Assembly (NCBI RefSeq): GCF_019711655.1
Contig: NZ_JAIGNU010000001.1
Location: 62,001-126,000, forward strand
Reading direction: 5' to 3'
From: Qipengyuania mesophila
GTDB lineage: Bacteria; Pseudomonadota; Alphaproteobacteria; Sphingomonadales; Sphingomonadaceae
DNA: 64,000 nt
The notes below the pieces were generated by a model. That model was not told the origin of the DNA and ran no database searches. It saw nothing but the letters and a program-made list of their open reading frames with translations. This document shows positions 17,489-30,976 of this stretch, piece after piece. Both the position numbers and the translations under genes were made by a program. Every line of letters starts with the position of its first letter. Within the stretch, counting starts at the first letter, position 1.

Positions 17489-18958
17489 TCAGGCGAAGCC
17501 GGCATCCGCCGCCGATTCGCCGGGTAGCGGTCGCCCGACGCCGAGCATCGTCCGCACGCGTTCGGAGAACATCAGCCGCCCTTGCGGATAGTGCTGTCGG
17601 TGAATGCGCATCAGCTCGGCAAGATGGCTATCGTCGAGCGCGGAGCAGAAATCGGGCCCCAGCGCGCTCTTGCCGAAATGCGGCCGCGTGGCGGGCTCGT
17701 AATGCATCACCAGCCGCTGCAGCCGCTCGAGCCAGGCATAGTCGCGCGGGTCGGCGAAGAGGTCGATCGCGGCCACCGGCCAATGCGCATTGGCGGCGAA
17801 GACTGGACCCGCCGTCCCCGGCAGCTCGCGCACCGAGATGATGCCCTTGAGGTAGAAGCCGAGATCGCGCAGCGCGTCCGCCTCGCGCATGATGAACTTG
17901 ACCACCGCCGGCGCCCTTTCGAGCGGGACGAAAAAGGCGAGATTGTACCCCGTGTAAGTGGTCGAGAAGAGCCCGCGGGTGATGCTCGGCGCGCGGTTCT
18001 CCTTGAGCCCCGGCTTGGGGTCGTAGAGATAATCGAGATCGCCCGGATCGGTGATCACGCGCTCGCTCTGCTTCAGATCGAGCCAGTCGATGAAGCGCTG
18101 CATCGGGCGCCGCAAGGCGGGCAGGAAGCGGTCCAGAGCGTAGTAGCGCTTGAGCACCCAGGCGGCGAATTTGCCGCTTCCTCCCTTGGGCTCCGGATGC
18201 GCCTGGAGTTTCTCCGCCTCGTGGCATTCGGCGAGCGCGTGGAGCATGATCACCGGGTCCTCGGGATCGGTATAGGGCATCACGGCCCAATTGGCGGCGA
18301 TCGCTCCCTGCTTGAGTTCGTCGAGCTTGGACAGGCGGCTCATCGAGCTGACCGAGACATAGGGCTCGAGCGGCTTGGTCTCGAGCACCAGTTCGATGAT
18401 CGGCGCGATCGTGCCGAAGGACAGCGCGACATAGCGAAAATCGGGGTCGCCGCGCTTCAGCGTCACGCGCTTGCCCGCGCCGTCGAGGAAGGTCAGCTCG
18501 ACGATGCTGTCGGCCATCACCGCGCGCGGGCCGAAACCGTGCGTCCCGGTGGCCAGCGCCCCGATGACCGACTGTTCCATGTAATTGCCCGAATTGAACA
18601 GGCCGCGGCCATGCTCGTCGCGCAGGTAAGTCTTGAGCTCGCGCACCGAGACGGAGGCACCGACGCGCACCGTTCCGGTTGCCGGATCGTAGGACAGCGT
18701 CGTGAGCCCGCCCTCGCGCATCATCATCGCGGTGACGCCGGGCACCACCTGCACTCCGTTGTAGCTGTGCGACTTGCCGACGCAGCTGTAGAGCCCCTCG
18801 CCGATCAGGCGACCGAGCCCCCCCTCGTCGGCGGGCACGCGCGCCTCGGTTTCGGTCCGATAGACGTTGATCCACGAGCGGACCCAGCGTTTACCGTCGG
18901 TCCCCACGGCGCGCGCGTCGGCGCGTTTCCGCATGGTGCGTCGATAGAGTGCGATCAT
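17489..18958 (-). CDS. FAD-linked oxidase, sugar-lactone oxidase-like
   Basis: A 489-residue protein of the PCMH-type FAD-binding superfamily. The FAD domain spans about 30-215 (GKSHSYNGVQ, TGTHGFG), and the C-terminal part resembles the D-arabinono-/L-gulono-1,4-lactone oxidase (ALO) domain, ending in HPHFGKS-like PATRPHFGKSALG. I chose the ATG at 18958 because a G-rich ribosome site precedes it; a TTG at 18976 is in frame. The substrate is unknown. It probably oxidises a sugar lactone or polyol. Confidence 0.75.
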   Translation of the reverse strand: MIALYRRTMRKRADARAVGTDGKRWVRSWINVYRTETEARVPADEGGLGRLIGEGLYSCVGKSHSYNGVQVVPGVTAMMMREGGLTTLSYDPATGTVRVGASVSVRELKTYLRDEHGRGLFNSGNYMEQSVIGALATGTHGFGPRAVMADSIVELTFLDGAGKRVTLKRGDPDFRYVALSFGTIAPIIELVLETKPLEPYVSVSSMSRLSKLDELKQGAIAANWAVMPYTDPEDPVIMLHALAECHEAEKLQAHPEPKGGSGKFAAWVLKRYYALDRFLPALRRPMQRFIDWLDLKQSERVITDPGDLDYLYDPKPGLKENRAPSITRGLFSTTYTGYNLAFFVPLERAPAVVKFIMREADALRDLGFYLKGIISVRELPGTAGPVFAANAHWPVAAIDLFADPRDYAWLERLQRLVMHYEPATRPHFGKSALGPDFCSALDDSHLAELMRIHRQHYPQGRLMFSERVRTMLGVGRPLPGESAADAGFA

Positions 18959-19102
18959 GGCGTCCCCCCCTGCCAAGTCCCTGTACGCGCGTCATAACCG
19001 GTTCCGCGCGCGGATGCGAGGACAGGAACGACATGGCCCGGAAGGGAACTTCCGCTGCGCGGGGACGCTCTTCGAGCGAAGCGAAATCGCCAAGGAGGAC
19101 AC

Positions 19103-19774
19103 ATGCCCAGAACCCTGCTCATCACCGGCGCATCGAGCGGCATCGGCGCCGCCACCGCGCGTGCCGCGGCCGCCGAGGGATGGAATGTTGCGCTGCTCGC
19201 GCGTTCGAAGGACAAGCTCGAGGAGCTCGCCGGCGGCATCGGCGCGAGCGCGCTGGCGCTGCCGTGCGACATCACCAAGCGCGACGAACTCGAGCCCGCG
19301 GTCGAGCAGGCGGTGACGCATTTCGGCGGGCTCGATGCGGTCTTCGCCAATGCCGGCACGGGCGTTTCGAGCCCGGGCATCGAGACGGGCAATCCCGACG
19401 AATGGCACGCGATGATCCATCTGAACGTGCTCGCCGTGCTGTCCACGGCGCATGCCACGCTGCCGCATCTGCGCAAGACCGGGGGCCAGTTCGTCGTGAC
19501 CGGGTCGAAGGCCGGGCGCGACCATCTCAAGGGCTCGGTCTATGGCGCGACCAAGTGGTTCGTGCAGGGCTTCGCGGGCAATCTCGCCGAAGAAATGCGC
19601 GAATGGGGCGGACGCTGCACGGTGATCACCCCGGGCATGGTCGACACGCCCTTCTTCGACGAGCCCAAGCCGGACAAGATCCAGCCCGAGGACGTCGCGA
19701 ATGCGGTGGTCTTCGCGCTTGCGCAGCCGAAGACGGCCGCGGTGCGCGAGATCCACATCATGCCCAACGACTGA
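19103..19774 (+). CDS. SDR family NAD(P)-dependent oxidoreductase
   Basis: A 223-residue short-chain dehydrogenase. TGASSGIGAATA (residues 8-19) is the cofactor loop, with NAG (about 87-89) and the catalytic YGATKWFVQGF (about 148-158). AAGGAGG stands before the ATG. The C-terminus (REIHIMPND) resembles the YdfG/serine-dehydrogenase-like subgroup. The substrate is not identifiable. Confidence 0.85.
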   Translation: MPRTLLITGASSGIGAATARAAAAEGWNVALLARSKDKLEELAGGIGASALALPCDITKRDELEPAVEQAVTHFGGLDAVFANAGTGVSSPGIETGNPDEWHAMIHLNVLAVLSTAHATLPHLRKTGGQFVVTGSKAGRDHLKGSVYGATKWFVQGFAGNLAEEMREWGGRCTVITPGMVDTPFFDEPKPDKIQPEDVANAVVFALAQPKTAAVREIHIMPND

Positions 19775-20266
19775 TCAGCGCGACAGCGCGTCCTCGAGCG
19801 CCTGCAGCGCGGCGCGGGTGAAGGCCTCCATATTGGCGATGCGGTCGTCGCTGCCGGTCTCGGTCAGGCGGGCAAATTCGAAACCGTCGGGCCCGACCAC
19901 TGCGGCGCAGCTACGACCCGCAGGCGCGCCGCTCGGGTGCGTCGATCCGCCGACCGAACCGCTCTCGGCCAGTCCCCAATCGGCGCCGAAATTGTCGCGG
20001 ATGGCGCGCGCCTGGAGCATCGCATAGTCCGAGCTTGCCCCGCGCATGCCTTTATAGGCCTCGCGCGGGAGGTCGAACAGCACGTCGCGCGCGCGGAAGG
20101 AATAGACCACCCCGCCCCCGACGAAGAAATCGAGCGCACCCGGAACGGTGAGCAGCGAGGCGGCGAGCAGCCCGCCGGTCGCACCGTCCGCCACGGCGAG
20201 CTTCTCGCCCCGCTCGCGCAACAGATCGGCAATGCGCAGCGCCTGCGGGTGCAGTTCCTCGAGCAT
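19775..20266 (-). CDS. cinA: CinA C-terminal-type nicotinamide-nucleotide amidohydrolase
   Basis: A 163-residue stand-alone CinA C-terminal domain. Family enzymes (PncC) deamidate nicotinamide mononucleotide in NAD salvage. The core is present (LAVADGATGGLLAASLLTVPGA, GGGVVYS, GLAESGSVGG), though the usual ESxTGG segment reads ADGATGG, so the first catalytic residues differ. It sits one base after the SDR stop (convergent) and starts 2 bp from the ligA stop, likely as the last gene of the recN-ligA-cinA row. Confidence 0.8.
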   Translation of the reverse strand: MLEELHPQALRIADLLRERGEKLAVADGATGGLLAASLLTVPGALDFFVGGGVVYSFRARDVLFDLPREAYKGMRGASSDYAMLQARAIRDNFGADWGLAESGSVGGSTHPSGAPAGRSCAAVVGPDGFEFARLTETGSDDRIANMEAFTRAALQALEDALSR

Positions 20267-20267
20267 G

Positions 20268-24115
<3,848 letters not shown>

Positions 24116-24243
24116 GCCCTTGCTTCCTAGCCAAAGCGGAACCCCAAGTCAGCAGGCCAGCAAATCCTATCGACAAGCGCGCCCCGCAAGTTTCGCCGGG
24201 CGTCGTAACCGCGCCTTAGCAATTGATATCCTAGGGCTGCGGG

Positions 24244-25404
24244 GTGTTATGGCGACGCATCCTCGCAGGCCTGTCCGGGCCGGACGTTCCCGCGCACCTG
24301 CGCGCCGACTTCACGCTGCTCACTGCGGATCACATGCGCGGCCAGGCGCAGCTGCTGTTCCTCGGCTTCATCCTCAGCCTGCCGATGGTGGTCTATGGTG
24401 CCAGCCCCGGCGCCGGCCCGATCGTCGCCTACGGTCTCCCGCTGGCCATCTTCGTGCTGTCGTCCACCGGGCTGTTCGCCCTGTCGCGCCCGCGCGCCAA
24501 GGTACCGAATTGCGAAGAGGCGCTGCGGGTCATCGATACTGTGTGGAAGCTGTGCCTGGTGACCGCCGCCATCGGCAGCATCTGGTGCATTGCCAGCTGG
24601 GCCAGCGCACCGCTCCAGACCCGCATCTACTACCCCGCGATCATGTCGATCGGGGGGCTCGTGCTCGGTTACTGCCTGATGGCCGAACGCAGCGTCGGCA
24701 TGACGGTCGTCGTCGTCACCATGGGCCCGCCGATCGCGGTCCTGGCGAGCACCGGCATGGTGATGGATGTGGTCCTTGCCGTCGCCATGGCGATCGGGGT
24801 CGGGTTCCAGCTGACCATGATGGTGCGCCACCAGCGGTTGCTGCTGAACCTCGTCGAGGAACGGTACCGATCGGCCGAACTGGCGCGGCGCGATCCGCTC
24901 ACCGGCCTCGCCAACCGCCGCGCGCTGATCGAACGCTTCGAAAGCTTCGCGCGCCGGGACATGGCGGTGCGGCTGATGGTGGTCGATGTCGACCGCTTCA
25001 AGGGCATCAACGACCGCTTCGGCCACGACATGGGCGACCGGGTCCTGCAAACGCTCGCCACGCTGCTGGCCAGCCACGCGCGCGGTGAAATCTGTGCTGC
25101 GAGACTCGGCGGCGAGGAATTCGGCCTGCTCGGCAGCGCCGAAGCGCTCGACCCCGCCATCGCGCTGCAATTGCTGCGCGAGATCGGCTGCGCCGAGATG
25201 CCGCATGGCGAAACGATCACCGCGAGCATCGGCGTGGCCGATGCGGTGGTCTCGAGCCCGGAAGACTGGAACCCGCTCTATGCGCAGGCCGACCGGGCGC
25301 TCTATTGCGCGAAGAACGAAGGACGCAACCGTGTTGCCTCGTGCGAACCGCCCGAATCGCACTCCCCTGAGGAAATCCGGACGGCGCGCGTCTCGAACGC
25401 CTGA
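24244..25404 (+). CDS. Membrane-bound diguanylate cyclase (GGDEF)
   Basis: A 386-residue protein. The N-terminal half has about six membrane helices (36-185), possibly a MASE-like sensor. The C-terminal GGDEF domain (about 212-365) begins DPLTGLANRRAL and has the active-site motif GGEEF, which is catalytically competent in known enzymes. It should make cyclic-di-GMP. No clear RxxD inhibitory site precedes the active loop. The start codon is GTG. Confidence 0.88.
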   Translation: MLWRRILAGLSGPDVPAHLRADFTLLTADHMRGQAQLLFLGFILSLPMVVYGASPGAGPIVAYGLPLAIFVLSSTGLFALSRPRAKVPNCEEALRVIDTVWKLCLVTAAIGSIWCIASWASAPLQTRIYYPAIMSIGGLVLGYCLMAERSVGMTVVVVTMGPPIAVLASTGMVMDVVLAVAMAIGVGFQLTMMVRHQRLLLNLVEERYRSAELARRDPLTGLANRRALIERFESFARRDMAVRLMVVDVDRFKGINDRFGHDMGDRVLQTLATLLASHARGEICAARLGGEEFGLLGSAEALDPAIALQLLREIGCAEMPHGETITASIGVADAVVSSPEDWNPLYAQADRALYCAKNEGRNRVASCEPPESHSPEEIRTARVSNA

Positions 25405-25640
25405 GCCGGCCCCCGGCGCATCAGAGCGTGCCATTCTGCGACAGGTCGCACCCCCAGGTCGACACAATGAATTCAGACTGGTAGATGGTTAACGCTTCAT
25501 GGTTGCAAGCCCTCGGCACGAAGGGCTGCATATCGGGCGTTCATGAACATCTGAGGGGCCGGGCACAATCGGCCTCCGGTCGCATCGACCCAAGCGGCTC
25601 CGCCTGAACGGAGCCGGATGTTCAAATGGAGAGAGATATC

Positions 25641-25943
25641 ATGAAAAAGCTGATCGTTGCCGCAGCCGTGGCTGCGCTGGTGCTGCCGAGCACTGCCATG
25701 GCGAACCACCCGCTGGGGAATGGGCCCGGCGGCCAGGTGAACCAGGCCAACCCCGACGGTTTCAAGAATCGCGGCCAGTGCCAGTCGGCTCTCAGCGCCG
25801 AAATCAATCGCCAGCGGCAGAATCCCGAAGAGCGCGTGGCCTCCCGCCAGGACCAGAAGGCTTCGGATTTCCAGCGCGACATGCTCGATCGGTTCGAATG
25901 CCGGTCGGAAGACGACGGACCCTATCGCGTCTACCTGCGCTGA
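25641..25943 (+). CDS. Small secreted protein of unknown function
   Basis: A 100-residue protein with a clear signal peptide (MKKLIVAAAVAALVLP, cleavage near AMA-N at about 22). The mature part is hydrophilic and rich in Asn, Gln and Arg, with two cysteines (about 47 and 86) that could pair. GGAGAGAG lies 8 bases before the ATG. A strong terminator follows, so it is a single-gene unit. I do not recognise the family. Confidence 0.7.
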   Translation: MKKLIVAAAVAALVLPSTAMANHPLGNGPGGQVNQANPDGFKNRGQCQSALSAEINRQRQNPEERVASRQDQKASDFQRDMLDRFECRSEDDGPYRVYLR

Positions 25944-25961
25944 TCCGGCGTCGTAGAACTG

Positions 25962-25994
25962 GGCTCGTGCGGAGCGATCCGCGCGGGCCTTTTT
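25962..25994 (+). terminator. Rho-independent terminator after the small secreted protein gene
   Basis: A 12-bp stem (25962-25973 with 25978-25989, including two G-U pairs), a GCGA tetraloop and then five T residues. It lies 19 bp after the stop codon. The opposite-strand TonB receptor gene ends just beyond it. Confidence 0.8.
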
Positions 25995-26001
25995 CTTGCA
26001 C

Positions 26002-28254
26002 CTAGAACAGCTTGCGAATGCGCAGCCGGACCGCGCGGCCTTCGGGATCGAGATAGGCCGGCAGCAAGGCGCGCGGGGTCGCCCCGCTCGCGTCGCGTAC
26101 GGTGCGTCGCGCGTTGAAGAGGTTGTCGATCTCGATGCTGACCCGCAGACCCTCGCTCCAGCGATAGCGCGGTTCGGGCGGGAACCGTTCGCCAAGGTCG
26201 ACGAACGCCTTGAACCCGATCCTCGCCAGCGCGGGGTAACGCAAGCTGCCGCGCGTGCCATCGGCCTGCAGCGCATCGCGCACCGTGCTCCTGCTCTCCC
26301 ACTGCAGATCGAGCGCCCCGCCGAGCCCATTGCGGCGATAGCTCGCGTCGGCGCTCACCCGGTGGCGTGGATTGGCCCCCGCACTGCCATCGAGGTAGTC
26401 GATCACCGGCAAGTGCGCGAAGGATTGTAGTTCGTCCCGCAGCGCTATCGTGTGCGAGATGCCCAGCAGCAGGGCCCCGCCTCCGCGCAGCCGGTCGAAC
26501 CGGCGTGACACCGCATCAATCGTGTCGTCGCCCATCGACGGTGGCAGGAAGGTGCGCGAGAAGTTGAGCGACCATGCCAGGCTGTCGCGATCGCGGCGGT
26601 AGAAGTTGACCGGACGGGTGTCGATCCGCAGCAGCCGCCCCGCAGGATCGCGCAGGAAGCGCCCGGGATAGGCCGCCGCGAACTCCTCGCTCGGAATTGC
26701 GACTCTCCCCACCGCATTGCTCCCGCGCGAGCGCCGGTAACTGGCTTCGAAACGCAGGTCCCGCACGAAGAGCGGCGTGATCGAGAGCGTAGCTGCGAAC
26801 CGCCGCTCGAGCGAAGGTGCGAGCAGCGGGTTGCCGCCTTCGATCCGCTCCACATCCACGGTCTGTCCGGTGACGAAATCGTAGACGCGCACATTGGGAA
26901 TGACCTCCAGTGGTGCGGCAAGATCGCTCACCCCGGGTGCACTTTCGTCACGCGACCATAGCGCCCGCAACCGAACCGGGCGGGCGGGTCGCCAGGTGAA
27001 CCCCGCCGAATGGCTTTCGAGCGCGGCGAAATCGGACGGATCGGAGAGACCATAGCGCAACTCGCCGACAAGGCTTCCTACACCGGGATCGAGTTCGCCC
27101 CCTAGCAACGGCAGGCTAAGCCCGAATTCGGCGCCGAAAGTGCTCCGCGCAGCCGTGCGAGGAGCAGCACCGGCGATGCTGCTCCTCCCCTCGGTCCGCT
27201 CATGTCCTGCCGTCATCGCGATGTCGGCATAGATCGCACCGGCTGGCAACGATGCGAGATCGCCGCTCAGGACGAGTTCGGCCTCGGCCAAGGTGGTCGT
27301 GTCGCGGGCGGTTTCTCGCGCGACCGAAACGCCCTCGGCGCGATCGAAGCGGTTGCGGTCGGCAAAATGATCGAGTGCGGCCCGGCCGAACCAGGTCCAT
27401 TCTTCCAGCATCCCGCTCGCGCTCGCAGCCAAGCCCAGCGATCGGCTGCGCGAAGATTGCTTGAGCGCCCGCATATCCTCCGGCGGTCCAACGCTGCCTG
27501 TCCGGCCTTCGGTGGTCCGCACATCCAGCGTGCTCGCCAGGTCGAACGACACCCCGGCATCGGATTCCATGGCCCAGCTTGCGCCGATCCGGGCGCGATC
27601 GCTCTGCGACAGCAAGGTCCGGAAGCGCCCCTCTCCGCGCGGGATCGACCGCTGCGCCTCGTCGAGACTGTCTCGCCGTTCGAGGAAACCCGACAGGCTC
27701 CAGCGCCGAGACGATACCACGCGTGCATAGCCGAGATCGCCGCGATAGATGCCCCTTCCCCCCTCGGTTGCCGCGCCGAGCTGGCCCTCGGTGGTCACTG
27801 CCCCGAACCGCTCGCGCAGGATCAGGTTGAGCACCTTGCGATCGCCCGGAAAGCCATAACGCAGGGCCAGTTCCTCGGGCAGGATCTCGATCCTCCGCAC
27901 CGCCTCGGGCGCGAAGGCATCGATGCTCGACAGGCTGGCGATACGCTTGCCATTGACCAGCACCAGCGGGGCGTTCCCCGCCTCGCCGGAAAGAAGTCGC
28001 AGCAATTCGCCGATCGTCGAGGCCGCAAGCGCCGCAATCTGGTCTTCGTCGATCTCGACCAGCGGCGGCACGTCGGTCGGCACGGTACCACGCGGGTCCC
28101 GGCCAGTGACGACGATGGGCCGCCCATCGCCCGGCGCCACCGCCTCTTCACCGCTCGACTTGGAGGCGGCTCCCGCTTCGCCGGCAATCGCCATGCCCGG
28201 CATCGAGAAGGCCAGGCAAAGGCAAAGGAAAAGGAAAAGACACGGCCAGCGCAT
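26002..28254 (-). CDS. TonB-dependent outer-membrane receptor
   Basis: A 750-residue outer-membrane transporter with a signal peptide (residues 1-24). The plug domain (about 48-150) includes IVVTGRDPRG, LVNGKRIASLSSIDAFAPEAVRRIEILPEE and a beta-barrel region ending in a C-terminal Phe (RIRKLF), the usual barrel-assembly signal. The substrate is not indicated by the neighbours. Subgroups of this kind, with short plugs, are abundant in sphingomonads. Confidence 0.85.
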   Translation of the reverse strand: MRWPCLFLFLCLCLAFSMPGMAIAGEAGAASKSSGEEAVAPGDGRPIVVTGRDPRGTVPTDVPPLVEIDEDQIAALAASTIGELLRLLSGEAGNAPLVLVNGKRIASLSSIDAFAPEAVRRIEILPEELALRYGFPGDRKVLNLILRERFGAVTTEGQLGAATEGGRGIYRGDLGYARVVSSRRWSLSGFLERRDSLDEAQRSIPRGEGRFRTLLSQSDRARIGASWAMESDAGVSFDLASTLDVRTTEGRTGSVGPPEDMRALKQSSRSRSLGLAASASGMLEEWTWFGRAALDHFADRNRFDRAEGVSVARETARDTTTLAEAELVLSGDLASLPAGAIYADIAMTAGHERTEGRSSIAGAAPRTAARSTFGAEFGLSLPLLGGELDPGVGSLVGELRYGLSDPSDFAALESHSAGFTWRPARPVRLRALWSRDESAPGVSDLAAPLEVIPNVRVYDFVTGQTVDVERIEGGNPLLAPSLERRFAATLSITPLFVRDLRFEASYRRSRGSNAVGRVAIPSEEFAAAYPGRFLRDPAGRLLRIDTRPVNFYRRDRDSLAWSLNFSRTFLPPSMGDDTIDAVSRRFDRLRGGGALLLGISHTIALRDELQSFAHLPVIDYLDGSAGANPRHRVSADASYRRNGLGGALDLQWESRSTVRDALQADGTRGSLRYPALARIGFKAFVDLGERFPPEPRYRWSEGLRVSIEIDNLFNARRTVRDASGATPRALLPAYLDPEGRAVRLRIRKLF

Positions 28255-28413
28255 CTCCCCAGACTGCCCTCACGCCGCCAATGAATCATCCCCCCGCGCG
28301 ATATTTCATGAGGCTGTCCCGCAAGGGGATGAGTTCACTCACGCGTCACTCGCGTGCACCAATCTCGACTCGCCCTAAGGTTTGTCACCCATGAAATTGT
28401 TTTCCAGAGGAAA

Positions 28414-29217
28414 TTAGCTGGGATGGACGCCCGCTGCGTGGTCCTGCACCAGCTCATAGGCCTTGTCGTACCATTCGCTGCCCGGGTAATTGGCCCCGAG
28501 CACGGACGCATACTTCACCGCTTCGTCCGGAATGCCGAGCGCTAGGCTCGTTTCGGTCAGGCGATAGAGCGCTTCGGCCGCGTGGCTGGTGGTCTGGTAA
28601 TTGTCGACCACGTTCTGGAAGCGGATCTGCGCCGCGATCCACTTGCCCGAGCGCTCGTAATGGCGGCCGATTTCCATTTCCTTGCCCGCGAGGTGGTCGC
28701 GGACGAGGTCGATCTTGAGCCGCGCGTCGGCCGCGTAGTCGGTATTGGGATAGCGGCGGTTAATCTCCTGCAGCGCGGTGAGCGCCTGGTCGGTGATCTT
28801 CTGGTCGCGCTGGACATCGCTGATCTGCTCGTAATAGCTCAGCGCGATCAGGTAGAAGGCGTAAGGCGCGTCCTTGTTGCCCGGGTGGATCTGCAGGAAG
28901 CGCTGGGCGGACTGGATCGCCTTGTTGTAATCCTTGGCGACGTAATAGCTGAACGAACTCATCAGCTGCGCGCGGCGGGCCCAGGGCGAATAGGGATGCT
29001 GGCGCTCGACCTCGTCGAACAGGGCCGCGGCCATCTGCGCCTGGCCGTTGTCGAGCCTGCGCTTGGCCTCCCAATAGAGCGTTTCCACGTCGCGCGCGAC
29101 ATAGGCCGTGTCCTTGGGCCCGTTGTCGCGACCGGCGCATGCGGCGGTGAGGAGGCTCGCACCGGCAAGCGCGGCGCCGAAGAACAGCTTGGTGCTGGAA
29201 CGGGTCTGGGTCGTCAT
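28414..29217 (-). CDS. bamD: Outer-membrane assembly lipoprotein BamD
   Basis: A 267-residue lipoprotein (lipobox LTAAC, Cys27) with tetratricopeptide-like helices, YAFYLIALSYYEQI among them, as in BamD/YfiO. It works with BamA to insert beta-barrel proteins into the outer membrane. I chose the ATG at 29217, which begins the signal peptide directly; a longer reading from 29286 lacks support. Confidence 0.93.
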   Translation of the reverse strand: MTTQTRSSTKLFFGAALAGASLLTAACAGRDNGPKDTAYVARDVETLYWEAKRRLDNGQAQMAAALFDEVERQHPYSPWARRAQLMSSFSYYVAKDYNKAIQSAQRFLQIHPGNKDAPYAFYLIALSYYEQISDVQRDQKITDQALTALQEINRRYPNTDYAADARLKIDLVRDHLAGKEMEIGRHYERSGKWIAAQIRFQNVVDNYQTTSHAAEALYRLTETSLALGIPDEAVKYASVLGANYPGSEWYDKAYELVQDHAAGVHPS

Positions 29218-29301
29218 GGGAAGCAGCCTATAACCAGCGTCCCCATGAACGCCAAGTGAAGTTCGCCCGCCTGTCCCCCGCCTCACCGGACTAACCGGCC
29301 A

Positions 29302-29316
29302 TTAAATCGAAATTAA
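29302..29316 (+). promoter_or_regulatory. CtrA-type binding box upstream of the Flp pilin gene
   Basis: TTAA-N7-TTAA (29302-29305 and 29313-29316), the full CtrA consensus, followed by CC. A second TTAACCGT copy lies at 29337-29344. The box is about 82 bp upstream of the pilin ATG, and in Caulobacter the pilin gene pilA is CtrA-activated. Regulation here is inferred. Confidence 0.6.
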
Positions 29317-29397
29317 CCGTACCCTTGCGTTCCGCCTTAACCGTGGCGGTGCGATGTTCCTGCTCGAGTAAGGCAGACATAACCCTTGGGGATCGAC

Positions 29398-29571
29398 ATG
29401 AAACATCTGAAGAAATTCTGGAACGACGAACGCGGTGCTACCGCCATCGAATACGGCCTGATCGCAGCGCTCATCGCTGTGGCAGCCATCACCGCGCTGC
29501 AGTCGCTCGGTGGCCAGCTGTCGACGACCTTCAACAAGGTCTCGACCACCATGAGCTCGGGTAACGTCTGA
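29398..29571 (+). CDS. Flp/Fap-type pilin subunit
   Basis: A 57-residue prepilin for the Tad (tight adherence) pilus. A short basic leader is followed by the processing and hydrophobic segment RGATAIEYGLIAALIAVA (about residues 14-31); TadV-type peptidase would cleave after the Gly. The ATG at 29398 was chosen over 29386 since GGGG precedes it. The minor Tad proteins lie at 37-40 kb; the tad secretion genes are not in this window. Confidence 0.93.
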   Translation: MKHLKKFWNDERGATAIEYGLIAALIAVAAITALQSLGGQLSTTFNKVSTTMSSGNV

Positions 29572-29585
29572 TCTCCGCGCGGAAG

Positions 29586-29611
29586 TGCCGGGCCGTTAGT
29601 TCGGCCCGGCA
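29586..29611. terminator. Bidirectional stem-loop after the Flp pilin, overlapping the proB stop
   Basis: Perfect 10-bp arms, TGCCGGGCCG (29586-29595) and CGGCCCGGCA (29602-29611), around a 6-base loop. The proB stop codon lies in the loop. On the + strand ATTT follows, a weak U-tract. It likely ends the pilin transcript. Confidence 0.65.
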
Positions 29612-30744
29612 ATTTCCTCCGGCGCGTCCCACAGAAGGTGGCGCGTCTCCAACATGACCAGATTCGCGCTGCGGATGACCTCGCCCTTGGTGCGGTAACC
29701 GAGCAGCCTTTCGGCCCCGGTATCGGGGTTGTTCGTCAGCACGCGCAATTCCTCCGACGTGAAATCGCTCAGGCCGCGGGCGCGCTCGATGCCCTTGCTG
29801 TCGTATATGTGCAGCACGTCGCCGCGGGTGAAATCCCCCGTCATCGACACGATATCCTCGCGCCGGATCGGCCGGTCTCGGCCCAGTCCCGCAGCGATCG
29901 AATCGGAGATCACGATACTGCCCGCCATCTGCAGGCGGTTGGCGATCCAGCTGTCCCAGCCTGACAGCGGGTTGGGATGCGGCAGGATCTTGGTCGCGCG
30001 ACGCGCACCCGAAAGCACGCTCGACACGGGTCTGTCGGCATCGCCCTGCGCGATCCAGGTGGTCACGCCGGCTTCCTGCGCCATGTTCGCGGCGAGCAGC
30101 TTGGTCTCCATCCCCCCGGTTCCCAGCGTGCTCTTGCCGCGGGTCGCTTCCATATAGGGCGCGACGTCTTCCACCTCGGGAATGAACTGCGCGCCGGGTT
30201 CGTCGGGATTGCGGTCGTACAGACCGTCCACACCGGTCAGGATGACGAAATCGTCGGCCCCGACCATCTGCGCCACCTTGGCCGCGAGCCGGTCGTTGTC
30301 GCCGACGCGGATTTCCTCGGTGGTGATCGTGTCGTTCTCGTTGACGATCGGCATCACTCCCGCCTCGAGCAGGCGGTGCACCGTGTTGCGCGTGTTGAGG
30401 AAACGGCGGTGGTCCTCGAAATCGCCCAGAGTCAGCAGGACCTGCGCGATCTCGAAGCCGAATTCGTGGCCGACCTGCTTGTAGGCGTTGAGCAGCAGCG
30501 GCATGCCGCAGGCGGCGGCCGCCTGCTTGTCGGAAACCCCGGCGCTCTCGGGCGTTTCACCAATGATGCGCAGGCCCAGGGCCACCGAGCCGGAGGAGCA
30601 CAGAATGACATTCGTGCCTTCCGACCGCAGCTGGGCGATATCCTCGAGCAGGCGCTGGAGGAAGCCGTAGCGCGGCGTGAGCAGTTCGAGGTTCGCAAGG
30701 AGGGCCGAACCGATTTTGACGACGACGTTTCGCTTCTTGGTCAT
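29596..30744 (-). CDS. proB: Glutamate 5-kinase
   Basis: A 382-residue enzyme phosphorylating glutamate, the first step of proline synthesis. The amino-acid-kinase domain shows VVKIGSALL (about 8-16), SSGSVALGL, PIVNENDT and a TGGMETKL segment. A C-terminal PUA domain (about 285-365) follows. The ATG at 30744 begins the kinase fold directly; a longer reading from 30813 is unsupported. It is divergent from proC. Confidence 0.93.
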   Translation of the reverse strand: MTKKRNVVVKIGSALLANLELLTPRYGFLQRLLEDIAQLRSEGTNVILCSSGSVALGLRIIGETPESAGVSDKQAAAACGMPLLLNAYKQVGHEFGFEIAQVLLTLGDFEDHRRFLNTRNTVHRLLEAGVMPIVNENDTITTEEIRVGDNDRLAAKVAQMVGADDFVILTGVDGLYDRNPDEPGAQFIPEVEDVAPYMEATRGKSTLGTGGMETKLLAANMAQEAGVTTWIAQGDADRPVSSVLSGARRATKILPHPNPLSGWDSWIANRLQMAGSIVISDSIAAGLGRDRPIRREDIVSMTGDFTRGDVLHIYDSKGIERARGLSDFTSEELRVLTNNPDTGAERLLGYRTKGEVIRSANLVMLETRHLLWDAPEEIAGPN

Positions 30745-30976
30745 ACTATCCCAAAGTTGCGGAGGCTTGAAATTTCTGAGTCGCAATATAGATAGTGATT
30801 GTGCAGCGCACAACCACCTTTTATGAATATCGGACCAGCGCGAAGAACATGACTACTGCCATAGTCATAATGCATATTGCAGAGGGCGGATATTCTATTG
30901 GCAAGTAAGTCGAAGAATTAAAAAGAGTCATACGGCTCGGAAACGGATTTTAGTCATCATCAAAACTGTCTGTATT